A stretch of 14,176 bases of DNA from JBBIOI01 sp037443425 (GCA_037443425.1 JBBIOI010000088.1:1-14176); one strand, 5' to 3'; counted from the stretch's first letter, positions 6,888 to 13,956 are shown. The notes: a model not told the origin generated them from the sequence alone. Made by a program: numbers and translations.

Positions 6888-7754
6888 ATGCTAGGCACAT
6901 CCGATATCCTTACCCCAGTCATAATGGGAATCCTTCTTGGTGGTCTATATGCACTTATTGCGCTTGGGCTTTCTTTGGTTTTTGGTGTAATGAGATTGAT
7001 CAATCTTGCCCATGGTGACCTTGTAATACTTGGCAGTTATGGTGCTTATGCACTTATGACCTTTTTGGGAATTGATCCGATTGTTGGGCTCATAATATCC
7101 GTTCCCGTAATGTTTGCTATCGGATTTGGAATTCAGAGGTACCTGATGGATCGTGCATTTAAAATATCGGCTGAAGCCCCACTGATCATAGCATTTGGAA
7201 TTTCACTTGTTATCCAGAATGCAAATCAAATTATATGGAGCCCTCTATCAAGAGGAATTACAACCACTTATTCTTTAAAGAGTTTCAACATCGGCAATCT
7301 CCAGTTTCCCCTATCCTATTTACTCGATTTTATTGCTGGCATTCTGGTCATGGTTGCCCTCAGAGAATTTCTATCCCGTACATATATTGGCAGGGCTATT
7401 ACAGCAGCCTCCCAGGATAGAAGGGCAGCTCAACTTATGGGTATTAATACGAAGATGATCTATGGTTATGCATTCGCAATTGCAATGATATCAGCTGCAA
7501 TTGCAGGGGTTTTTCTTGGAATGACATTTCCTTTCACTCCAACTTCTGGAATATCCTTTTTAACCATTGCATTTGGGACTGTTATCATTGGCGGTTTAGG
7601 GAGTATGCTTGGAACATTCCTTGGAGGAATGATCTTGGGAGTGGTACAGACACTGGGTGGTTATTTCTTTGGACCTGCAACTCAGATGTTGATCCTTTAT
7701 TTAATCGTTCTTTTCATATTGGCAATAAGGCCTCAGGGTATATTTGGTCGTTAG
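6888..7754 (+). CDS. livH: branched-chain amino acid-type ABC permease, LivH type
   Basis: This is an inner-membrane permease of the importer, 288 aa, with about eight hydrophobic segments. The N-terminal GGLYALIALGLSLVFGVMRL (residues 18-37) and the following INLAHGD are the standard LivH opening. The cytoplasmic coupling (EAA-like) loop reads AASQDRRAAQLMGIN. The C-terminal part has GTVIIGGLGSMLGTFLGG and ends IRPQGIFGR, as in the family. ATG at 6888 has GAGGT upstream. It sits between the ATPases and the LivM-type permease, with a 9-bp gap to the latter. The symbol indicates subfamily only; the substrate is undetermined. Confidence 0.94.
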   Translation: MLGTSDILTPVIMGILLGGLYALIALGLSLVFGVMRLINLAHGDLVILGSYGAYALMTFLGIDPIVGLIISVPVMFAIGFGIQRYLMDRAFKISAEAPLIIAFGISLVIQNANQIIWSPLSRGITTTYSLKSFNIGNLQFPLSYLLDFIAGILVMVALREFLSRTYIGRAITAASQDRRAAQLMGINTKMIYGYAFAIAMISAAIAGVFLGMTFPFTPTSGISFLTIAFGTVIIGGLGSMLGTFLGGMILGVVQTLGGYFFGPATQMLILYLIVLFILAIRPQGIFGR

Positions 7755-7763
7755 GAGAATTGC

Positions 7764-8720
7764 GTGTCTAAAAAGGCCCTACGTAAAAGATCAATTCTCA
7801 TAATCTTATTTATTATTCTTGGTTTACTTCCTCTACTTGGCGTATCCAAAAGCTGGCTGTTATATATTTTCCTATTCTCTATCTACCTTGCAATGGCAAA
7901 TATGTGGAATCTGCTTGCAGGCTACTCAGGTCTTACATCCTTATGTCAGCCCGCCTTCTTAGGACTTTCTGGATATACCATGACCATCGGGACATGGGTA
8001 GGTATACCCTGGTCATTGGGATTAATATTCGGGGGGATAATCGCTTCTTTATTTGCGATCCTTATATCCATCCCTGTCTTCAGACTAAGCGGTATCTATT
8101 TTGCGATAGGGACACTGGTTGTTCCAGAAGCCCTTAGAATCATCTTTTATCTCTGGAAGCCTGTTGGAGGTGAAATGCATGGAGGTGGTGCAGGATATAT
8201 GATCAAAGGGATTGCTGATGTATCGATGGCAGAGATATACTGGCTTGCCCTCCTCATTGGGATAGGTTCGATCTTTATCGTCAGGTTTATATTGAGATCA
8301 AATCTCGGGCTTGGGCTTGCTGCTATAAGAGATAATGAGAGGGCTGCTGCAAGCTCGGGAGTAAATGTGTTTAGATTAAAATTGTACATATTTATTATTT
8401 CAGCTGCAGTCACAGGATTGGCGGGAGCAGTATTTTATCTTTATCAAGGATATATTGAGCCTTCGGCAACCTTCAATGTAAAATGGACTATGACTCTACT
8501 GCTTGCTACAGTAATAGGTGGGATGCGGACAGAAGAAGGACCAATTTTAGGTACAATAGTGGTTGTATTTCTTTACTTTTTACTGGCACGATATGCAGGT
8601 TATAGCTTTTTGATACAAGGCCTAATCCTGATAGGAATAATGTTAATCTCACCCCAAGGTATAGTGGGATTGTTAAGACAAACTAAGTTTTATAATTTTT
8701 TTAAAAAACATTTTATCTAA
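7764..8720 (+). CDS. livM: branched-chain amino acid-type ABC permease, LivM type
   Basis: This is the second permease subunit, 318 aa, and the last gene of the importer operon. The segment NMWNLLAGYSGLTSL (46-60) corresponds to the family's NLLAGYAGQLSLG region, though the usual SLGHA reads SLCQPA here. The coupling loop AIRDNERAAASSGV (187-200) is typical, followed by ISAAVTGLAGAVFYLYQG and a C-terminal ISPQGIVGLL. A GTG start at 7764 is used: TAGGAG overlaps the livH stop codon and is correctly spaced for it, and the preceding frame offers no better start. The gene converges with the cyclophilin-like gene 63 bp downstream; no good terminator hairpin is visible between them. The symbol indicates subfamily only. 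Confidence 0.93.
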   Translation: MSKKALRKRSILIILFIILGLLPLLGVSKSWLLYIFLFSIYLAMANMWNLLAGYSGLTSLCQPAFLGLSGYTMTIGTWVGIPWSLGLIFGGIIASLFAILISIPVFRLSGIYFAIGTLVVPEALRIIFYLWKPVGGEMHGGGAGYMIKGIADVSMAEIYWLALLIGIGSIFIVRFILRSNLGLGLAAIRDNERAAASSGVNVFRLKLYIFIISAAVTGLAGAVFYLYQGYIEPSATFNVKWTMTLLLATVIGGMRTEEGPILGTIVVVFLYFLLARYAGYSFLIQGLILIGIMLISPQGIVGLLRQTKFYNFFKKHFI

Positions 8721-8737
8721 ATCGAGCAACTAAGATC

Positions 8738-8756
8738 ATTATTGTGAGGCGAAGCC
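8738..8756 (+). repeat. partial ATTGC-type hairpin repeat
   Basis: CATTATTGTGAGGCGAAGCC-like sequence matches the left half of unit 1 in the 3784-3926 cluster (CATTGCGAGGCGAAGCC) with a small insertion and a C-to-T change. The right arm is missing. It occupies the 63-bp gap between the convergent livM and cyclophilin-like genes. Confidence 0.6.
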
Positions 8757-8783
8757 ATTTAATGCTTTAGATATTAGTCTTTG

Positions 8784-9164
8784 TTAAGGTAAAGCCTTTT
8801 TCAATACGATCTTTGCCCCTTGTTTTACTTTTGAAAATACCTTTGGATCGGAGAGAACTTTTCCAATGATATTTACAGCACTTGCAGCTCGGATCTCACC
8901 TGCTCGACTAACCGGAGTTGGACCAAAGAATATACAGAAGGCGTGGCCAGTTGGCCAATATCCAAGTTCACCCATCGAGACTATTTCTCTGGCATCAGGT
9001 TCAAGACCTGTCTTAACAGGAATTGAAAAGTAAATCTCATCTCCCCAGAGATTTACTTTTGATTCAATTGGCAAAGATTCCCATATCATTCGTGAAGTCT
9101 CTGTATTATTTAATTCAGCCTCGATATCCAAATCTTCAATTACAATCCTTATCTTATTTCCCAT
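8784..9164 (-). CDS. cyclophilin-like fold protein (TM1367-type, Cyclophil_like family)
   Basis: This is a small cytoplasmic protein of 126 aa with no signal peptide. It matches the Cyclophil_like family (structural relative TM1367 of Thermotoga): an N-terminal beta strand IRIVIE, then ESLPIES, WGDEIYFSIPV, GELGYWPTGHAFCIFFGPTP and IRAASAVNIIGKV. The family has a cyclophilin-type barrel, but its members are described as atypical, and prolyl isomerase activity should not be assumed. I chose ATG at 9164 because AAGGAG lies eight bases upstream and the family begins here; the frame continues to an ATG at 9215, but those extra 17 residues overlap the preceding gene and are not family-like. The first 11 bp overlap the end of the membrane-protein gene, so translation is probably coupled. 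It is the last gene of the larB operon. A ligand-binding or chaperone-like role is possible. Confidence 0.88.
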   Translation of the reverse strand: MGNKIRIVIEDLDIEAELNNTETSRMIWESLPIESKVNLWGDEIYFSIPVKTGLEPDAREIVSMGELGYWPTGHAFCIFFGPTPVSRAGEIRAASAVNIIGKVLSDPKVFSKVKQGAKIVLKKALP

Positions 9165-9774
9165 ATCTTTCTCCTTCCACGTTAATAGGGTCAAACTCAT
9201 TATATAGAATCTCATGCTTTGATTCTGTAGAAAAACTGTTTGGGAAAAAGAGGACTTCCCTATCTATTTTAAAGACCTCACTCTTTAGGGAAAAGAACCT
9301 TTGAGTCTGTAACCTTAATAGAAAAAGGGTAAGAATTATCAATATATAATAATTAAGTTCTTTAAGGATGACTAAGGTAAGCCGGCCCTTAATCCCAAAA
9401 AAGTAGTATTCTTCTCCGATTAACCTTCCACTGTTGATTATTAATCCAAAGGTTAAGAGCAAAAGAATCCTTTTTGTTTTCTTCACATTATTTGCTAATT
9501 TTAGCATGCATTGATCATAGCTCTTTTTAAAGTGCTTCCAGCTATTAGAGATATTCTTTAGAAGCTCCCTATGGATTTGTTCATCATTTTCATATATCTT
9601 AAGGCGTGCCTGTTTATCTCCACGAAAAAGTATGTAACGTTTAACCAGATCCTCTCTTTCGGAGATGAGGTTTTGATTCTTTTTAAAGCCGTTATATGAT
9701 ACGAATCCAATAATAGTTAAAAGGAGAAAAGGAATGATTTCATTTACGAGTTTGATGAAAAACACCTGGTCCAT
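9154..9774 (-). CDS. hypothetical membrane protein with three predicted helices
   Basis: I do not recognise a family for this 206-aa protein. There is a hydrophobic segment at about residues 8-27, a charged, probably helical stretch from 30 to 98 rich in Lys, Arg and Glu, then two more hydrophobic segments at about 101-119 and 131-154, and a polar C-terminal tail of about 50 residues. This suggests an inner-membrane protein with a sizeable soluble domain between helices 1 and 2. It has no lipobox and no cleavable signal. It lies 32 bp downstream of larB and overlaps the cyclophilin-like gene by 11 bp, so it is probably a real member of this operon. The best ribosome binding sequence (AAAGGGTG) is rather far from the ATG at 9774. 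Function unknown. Confidence 0.75.
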   Translation of the reverse strand: MDQVFFIKLVNEIIPFLLLTIIGFVSYNGFKKNQNLISEREDLVKRYILFRGDKQARLKIYENDEQIHRELLKNISNSWKHFKKSYDQCMLKLANNVKKTKRILLLLTFGLIINSGRLIGEEYYFFGIKGRLTLVILKELNYYILIILTLFLLRLQTQRFFSLKSEVFKIDREVLFFPNSFSTESKHEILYNEFDPINVEGERYGK

Positions 9775-9806
9775 ATCTTAAATTTCACCCTTTCTGAGAA
9801 ATCTAT

Positions 9807-10556
9807 TTAAACCCTGTTTATGAGGCTTGCAATGTAACCTGCACCAAATCCATTATCAATGTTTACAACAGCTACTCCTGATGCGCATGAGTTTAACATG
9901 GCAAGAAGTGCTGCTATGCCCCCAAAGCTTGTTCCATAACCAACACTTGTAGGTACTGCAATTACTGGTTTACCAACCAAACCACCAATCACGCTTGGTA
10001 AAGCACCTTCCATACCTGCTACTACAATCAACACATTCGCCTTCTCCAGTTGTTCCCTTTTAAAAAGGAGCCGGTGAATTCCAGCAACCCCAACATCGTA
10101 GATTGTTTCTACATGATTTCCCATAAATCGTGCTGTCAAAGCTGCTTCTTCCGCTACAGGTATGTCAGTTGTTCCTGCAGTAACTACAAGGATTGTTCCT
10201 TTTCCTTCTATCTTTATTGGATTTACTAAATATGTTAAAACCCTTGATCTTGGATAATAATTGCTTTTTTTGTAAACTCTTTTTATAATTTTTGCCTTCT
10301 TATCATCTAAACGAGTAATCAGGATATTCTGCCCCATCTCCTTCAGTCTTTTCATGATAACGATGATTTCCTCAACGGATTTGCCTTCTCCAAATATGAC
10401 CTCAGGAAAACCCTTTCTTAAGCTTCTATGGTGATCTATTTTAACAAATCCAAGGTCCTCAAAAGGAAGTGATTCCAGTCTATCTATTGCCTCCTCTATT
10501 CCGATTTTTCCTTCCTTAACTCTTCTTAAGAGAGATTCAAGGTTTTTTATATTCAT
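9807..10556 (-). CDS. larB: nickel pincer cofactor biosynthesis protein LarB
   Basis: LarB carboxylates the pyridinium ring of nicotinic acid adenine dinucleotide and hydrolyses it, the first step toward the nickel-pincer nucleotide cofactor of lactate racemase (LarA) and related enzymes. This 249-aa protein is full length. The C-terminal PurE-like (AIR carboxylase-type) domain carries VVTAGTTDIPVAEEAA (124-139), YDVGVAGIHRLL (153-164), VVAGMEGALPSVIGGLVG (178-195), VPTSVGYGTSFGG (201-213) and LNSCASG (221-227), whose Cys224 should match the cysteine that binds the substrate ring. The N-terminal 110 residues are the usual LarB-specific region. It heads an operon with a membrane protein and a cyclophilin-like protein; larA, larC and larE are not in the window. 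No Shine-Dalgarno precedes ATG at 10556, and the predicted promoter is so close that the transcript may be leaderless. Confidence 0.95.
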   Translation of the reverse strand: MNIKNLESLLRRVKEGKIGIEEAIDRLESLPFEDLGFVKIDHHRSLRKGFPEVIFGEGKSVEEIIVIMKRLKEMGQNILITRLDDKKAKIIKRVYKKSNYYPRSRVLTYLVNPIKIEGKGTILVVTAGTTDIPVAEEAALTARFMGNHVETIYDVGVAGIHRLLFKREQLEKANVLIVVAGMEGALPSVIGGLVGKPVIAVPTSVGYGTSFGGIAALLAMLNSCASGVAVVNIDNGFGAGYIASLINRV

Positions 10557-10564
10557 AAAAAAAT

Positions 10565-10594
10565 ATTTTATTCAGTATAGGCTCTAAAAGTCAA
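10565..10594 (-). promoter_or_regulatory. promoter for the larB operon, probably giving a leaderless mRNA
   Basis: On the minus strand TTGACT (10589-10594) is followed after 18 bp by TAAAAT (10565-10570), five of six matches at each box. Only eight bases separate the -10 box from the larB ATG, and they are all A/T with no Shine-Dalgarno. Transcription would start at or within a base or two of the start codon. Confidence 0.6.
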
Positions 10595-10877
10595 GAACTG
10601 TCACAAGTATTTTTATTTATTGAAGTCTTATTGAACAATCTCCCCAATAAAGGGAGGTATAGAGGAGTTTTCTGGCCTATTTAGTTTTTCTGGTTTGTCT
10701 GGTTTAGTGCGTGGCAATCTCGTATAAAATCGAGATTTGTTCGGCTTTGCTTCGGCAAGCCACAAGGACTTGCCCTACAAAATCTAAAACGTAGTGTAAG
10801 GTCTTGTCCCTTACCGATTTGAATTCTTTTCTTATGTAGAATTACGACACAGTCTCATCTTAAGGGGAGGTTTTGAG
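10595..10877. other. gene-free region with several small hairpins and degenerate repeats
   Basis: No coding frame is convincing here. Visible structures are CTCCC...GGGAG (10640-10656), GCGTGGCAATCTCG (10709-10722), which resembles half of the ATTGC...GCAAT repeat in reverse and also forms AATCTCG/CGAGATT (10716-10737), a stem GGCAAGCC/GGACTTGCC (10754-10774) with one bulge, and GTAAGG/CCTTAC (10796-10814). GTCTCA/TGAGAC (10852-10879) lies against the left end of the 214-bp element. The stretch looks like an accumulation of decayed mobile repeats between two divergent operons. Confidence 0.6.
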
Positions 10878-11091
10878 ACCTCTGAAAAACTATTTAAAAA
10901 TCTTTTCATAAATGGGGAGGTGGGCTGAAAAAGCCTTCGAGTGGATACCTTTTATAGTTTAGCATTATTGATAAATCCCCTTAAAATAATTGGTTTTTTA
11001 AAGCGATTGTTAATAATTTAAACATTAAAAGCCCGCATTCGAAGGGTTTTGAACCCTACCTCCTCAGTCTTTCAATGACTTTTTCAGAGGT
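10878..11091 (+). repeat. complete 214-bp palindromic MITE-like element
   Basis: The ends are a perfect 12-bp inverted repeat, ACCTCTGAAAAA (10878-10889) and TTTTTCAGAGGT (11080-11091). Pairing continues imperfectly inward for about 60-65 bases per arm: GGGGAGGTGGG opposite CCCTACCTCCTC, and AGCCTTCGAGTGG opposite GCATTCGAAGGGTTT. The central 80 bp or so is AT-rich and unpaired. There is no open reading frame, so any movement would need a transposase supplied from elsewhere. The copy at 14003-14176 differs at only about a dozen positions plus three small indels over the shared 170 bp; a shorter half copy lies at 3699-3764. No clear target-site duplication flanks it. It lies between the divergent larB and deacetylase genes. 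Confidence 0.85.
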
Positions 11092-11107
11092 ATCGCGTTT
11101 TCTTCAC

Positions 11108-11137
11108 TTGACAAAGGTTAATAAAAAAAGGTAGGTT
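11108..11137 (+). promoter_or_regulatory. candidate promoter for the deacetylase gene
   Basis: A perfect TTGACA (11108-11113) lies 16 bp to the right of the 214-bp element. Eighteen bp further on is TAGGTT (11132-11137), a poor -10 with three of six matches. The gene starts at 11173 behind GAGGTG (11162-11167). The -35 is clear, the -10 uncertain. Confidence 0.4.
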
Positions 11138-11172
11138 TTAAAGTATAGGTTTAATTTATATGAGGTGTAATA

Positions 11173-12228
11173 ATGAGAAAAACTGGGATTGTTAAAGATG
11201 ATCGATATATGGATCATGTTATGGATCCTGGACACCCAGAAAGTCCTGAACGATTAAAGGCCATTTATAATATGCTTGAAGATAGAGAGATGAAGAATCT
11301 CTTTGAATTCATTAAACCTCGAGAAGCTCTACGTGAAGAATTGGAGATGATCCATACAGCGTCATATATTGATTTAGTTAAATCTACCTCTGGAAAACCA
11401 TACTTTAGACTCGATATGGATACCTCTACATGTGCAAAATCATATGAGACTGCGCTTTTAGCCGTAGGAGGCCTCCTTGAATTGATAAAGGCAGTAATGG
11501 AGGGAAAAATAGATAATGGATTTGCATTGATAAGACCGCCAGGTCATCATGCAGAGAAGGACAGGGCAATGGGATTTTGTCTTTTTAATAATGTTGCCAT
11601 AGGTGCAAAATATGCTATTAAAAATTTTAAGGTAGAAAGGGTACTTATTGTTGATTGGGATGTCCATCATGGGAATGGAACACAGAATTCATTCTATGAG
11701 GATCCAACAGTATTATATTTTTCAACTCATCGCTATGGATTTTTCTACCCTGGCACAGGGGCAGCAAGAGAGGTTGGAAAAGGAAAAGGGGAGGGTTTCA
11801 ATGTTAATGTCCCGCTACCTACGGGCTTTGGAGATACAGAATATGCAAATATCTTTAAAAGATTATTGAAACCTATTGCCCTTGAATACAGGCCACAATT
11901 GATCTTGGTTTCAGCAGGCTTCGATATCCATTATAACGATCCTCTTGGTGGGATGGAGGTTACTGAAAAGGGATTCGCAAGGATGACGCAAATCCTTATG
12001 GAATTAGCAGATACTACCGCCTCTGGTAAGATTGTGTTTACACTCGAAGGTGGCTATGATGTTTCAGGTCAAAGTCGTTCTGTAAAGGCTGTGTTAAGTG
12101 AACTCACTAAGAATTCAATGCTGGAAGTTAATGAGATCATAGAGGCAGAGGATCATGAATTTAAACGAATCGAGCCATTAATATTTAAAATAAAGGAGAT
12201 TCAAAAGAATTACTGGAAAAGTCTTTAA
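11173..12228 (+). CDS. histone deacetylase family protein (AcuC / acetylpolyamine amidohydrolase-like)
   Basis: This is a zinc-dependent amide hydrolase of the arginase/deacetylase fold, 351 aa. It should remove acetyl or similar acyl groups from lysine side chains (as AcuC does on acetyl-CoA synthetase) or from polyamines. Family motifs in order: HPESPERL (21-28), RPPGHHAE (121-128) with the catalytic His pair 125-126, DWDVHHGNGT (161-170) supplying zinc ligands D163 and H165, YPGTG (192-196), AGFDIHYNDPLGG (248-260) with the third zinc ligand D251, and LEGGYD (291-296) with catalytic Y295. All active-site residues are present. The start at 11173 is supported by GAGGTG upstream. It appears to be a single-gene unit, and its stop codon overlaps the stop codon of the convergent HU-family gene. 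Its physiological substrate is unknown. Confidence 0.95.
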   Translation: MRKTGIVKDDRYMDHVMDPGHPESPERLKAIYNMLEDREMKNLFEFIKPREALREELEMIHTASYIDLVKSTSGKPYFRLDMDTSTCAKSYETALLAVGGLLELIKAVMEGKIDNGFALIRPPGHHAEKDRAMGFCLFNNVAIGAKYAIKNFKVERVLIVDWDVHHGNGTQNSFYEDPTVLYFSTHRYGFFYPGTGAAREVGKGKGEGFNVNVPLPTGFGDTEYANIFKRLLKPIALEYRPQLILVSAGFDIHYNDPLGGMEVTEKGFARMTQILMELADTTASGKIVFTLEGGYDVSGQSRSVKAVLSELTKNSMLEVNEIIEAEDHEFKRIEPLIFKIKEIQKNYWKSL

Positions 12229-12518
12229 CTCTTAGATTCACCCCCAGTATTTACCAACTCTTTTAGTTCTTTTCCTACCTTGAAGAAAGGGAGCCTCTTT
12301 GGAGGAACATCAACAATCTCGCCAGTTTTTGGATTTCGACCTTTGTATCCTCCATAGTGTCTTACAACAAAGCTTCCAAAACCCCTTATCTCAATCCTTT
12401 CTCCCTTTTCGAGACTCTCCTTCATCTTGTCAAAAAGTGTATCTACAATGACTTTAGCCACCTTCTGAGTTAGATTTGCCTTCTCCGAAACTTTTGTAAT
12501 AAGCTCTGCCTTGTTCAT
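12225..12518 (-). CDS. HU/IHF-family DNA-binding protein
   Basis: This is a small nucleoid-associated protein of 97 aa that works as a dimer to bend DNA. It has the N-terminal helical part MNKAELITKVSEKANLT (1-17), then RGFGSFVVRHY (45-55), the DNA-gripping arm RNPKTGE (61-67) with intercalating P64, and KRLPFFKVGKELKE (74-87). The RLPFFKVGKELKE ending and the VVRHY segment look more like integration host factor subunits than typical HU, but a firm choice needs a tree. GGAGGG lies five bases before the ATG. It follows resB by 11 bp on the same strand, so the two are probably co-transcribed. The stop codon TAA shares the tetranucleotide TTAA with the convergent deacetylase gene. Confidence 0.93.
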   Translation of the reverse strand: MNKAELITKVSEKANLTQKVAKVIVDTLFDKMKESLEKGERIEIRGFGSFVVRHYGGYKGRNPKTGEIVDVPPKRLPFFKVGKELKELVNTGGESKS

Positions 12519-12529
12519 AATCCCTCCAT

Positions 12530-13909
12530 TTATTTTATTAATGATTTAATGTTCTTTACCAATTCTTCGAACATCTTTTCAAATCCAAACCTGTTCTTAT
12601 TTGTAGATCCTGACACAATAATATTTCCTTTTCTCTTCGGAATAACTATCCACACCCTTTGATGCGAGAAGAAGAAAGAGATAAATAGTCCGGCGACTAA
12701 AAGAGCACAACCAATCCAAACGATCCAAACACCTGGATCTTTTGTAACCTGAAGCCCAGTATACTCTCTTGAGCTAACTTCTTCAAGAGTTAAAAAAAAG
12801 TCGTCCCCCCTTCTTTTATCAAAATCAGGGAAGTTCTTTAAAACCCAAAATACTTTTGGTTCCTGATGTGGCCTGAAAAGTGCTATTTGTACACCTTCTC
12901 CAAAATTATGGATCTGAGGGGCATATTTTAAAACCCTTATAAAGGCGTTTGACTTTTCAATCTGAATCATCTCTCCTTCTCTGACCTTTAAAAAGTCTTT
13001 GCCTTTATTACCATTATCCTTCCACTTTAAACCTAATGTAATATCATTGATAGTGCCATATGAAGCTTGATAGAAAGTTAAGCCTTTATAATGAAGTGGA
13101 TGATTTACCTCAATACTCTTTTTTAACACCTCCTTCCCATCATCTATTATTGTAAGCAAACTTGTATAATCTTTAACATATCTCTCCTTACCAGGGATAT
13201 CATAATAAGTAATCTGGAAATCATCACATCTTATAGAAAATCCAATATCCTTAGGAATCTCTCCATCTCTCATCCTGAGATAGATATGATTTACTGTATC
13301 CCCTTCGAGAATATTAACAAAGCCCTTAAATCCATAGATGGAACCTAAAAGACCCCCAATTAGGATGATAATTATAGAAAGATGTGTAATATATACCCCA
13401 AACCTTGAAAATCTTCCCTTTTCTGAAAAGAGTGAAATTGCTGAATCTGTATTGTCAATTACCTCTGGATTACTGACTCTCCTTTTTAATAATGAAAGAA
13501 TACTTTCTTTAATATCTTCAGAAGGAGTTGAAATCGGTATCTCCTCAAAAAAAGGGAAAGTCTTCAATTTTGTAATCTCAAATATCCTTGAGTCGGACCT
13601 TTTAAATATTTGTCTCCATGTTGCTGGGAATCTATTAATCGAGCAGGTTATCAAATTTATAACCAGTAACAAAAGAATAGTACTAAACCACCATGAGTGA
13701 TACATATCAAAGATCCCGAAAAAGTCGAGTATTTTATATAACTCAACCCCATAACGTTCAATATAATCATCTCGGGTAGCATTTTGTGTAATTACTGTTC
13801 CTATAATAGAGACAATTGCAAGAAGAATAAGAAGGAATATAGTTAGTTTAAGCGAACGAAAAAAGTCAAAAAGTATCTTGAGCCATCCTTTATTCTTTTT
13901 GTCTTTCAT
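12530..13909 (-). CDS. resB: cytochrome c biogenesis protein ResB (Ccs1)
   Basis: ResB is the membrane part of the system II cytochrome c maturation machinery, working with ResC/CcsA to deliver haem across the membrane and attach it to apocytochromes. This 459-aa protein has the expected layout: hydrophobic segments at about residues 20-41, 73-93 and 170-194, a large extracytoplasmic domain from about 195 to 390, and a last helix at about 395-414 followed by a cytoplasmic tail. Recognisable family sequences are SLKLTIFLLILLA, YITHLSII with the conserved helix-3 histidine H176, NHPLHYKGLTFYQASYG in the outer domain, and DPGVWIVWIGC before the last helix. Start at 13909 has AGGGA upstream. The usual partner ResC is not next to it on the downstream side, where an HU-family gene follows instead; a partner could lie beyond the right edge. 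Confidence 0.93.
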   Translation of the reverse strand: MKDKKNKGWLKILFDFFRSLKLTIFLLILLAIVSIIGTVITQNATRDDYIERYGVELYKILDFFGIFDMYHSWWFSTILLLLVINLITCSINRFPATWRQIFKRSDSRIFEITKLKTFPFFEEIPISTPSEDIKESILSLLKRRVSNPEVIDNTDSAISLFSEKGRFSRFGVYITHLSIIIILIGGLLGSIYGFKGFVNILEGDTVNHIYLRMRDGEIPKDIGFSIRCDDFQITYYDIPGKERYVKDYTSLLTIIDDGKEVLKKSIEVNHPLHYKGLTFYQASYGTINDITLGLKWKDNGNKGKDFLKVREGEMIQIEKSNAFIRVLKYAPQIHNFGEGVQIALFRPHQEPKVFWVLKNFPDFDKRRGDDFFLTLEEVSSREYTGLQVTKDPGVWIVWIGCALLVAGLFISFFFSHQRVWIVIPKRKGNIIVSGSTNKNRFGFEKMFEELVKNIKSLIK

Positions 13910-13956
13910 TAAAGATTCCCTTTAAAAAATGTGTAAAGAAATTAAATATTTATTTT

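Noticed and set aside
9165..9215. N-terminal extension of the cyclophilin-like protein to an ATG at 9215
   Set aside because: The 17 extra residues do not fit the family, lie inside the upstream gene, and lack a Shine-Dalgarno, whereas ATG 9164 has AAGGAG at ideal distance.
10595..10877. Remnant of a degraded gene between larB and the long element
   Set aside because: No frame gives a protein-like stretch; the segment is explained by short hairpins and degenerate repeats.
10878..11091. Structured RNA such as a riboswitch for the deacetylase gene
   Set aside because: The same sequence occurs upstream of unrelated operons and in orientations not consistent with a leader (in the resB and SDR cases it lies upstream of the promoter), so a repeat element fits better.
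13338..13700. Open frame of 120 codons on the plus strand antisense to resB
   Set aside because: No ribosome binding site or recognisable motif, and the resB frame is intact and family-like throughout.
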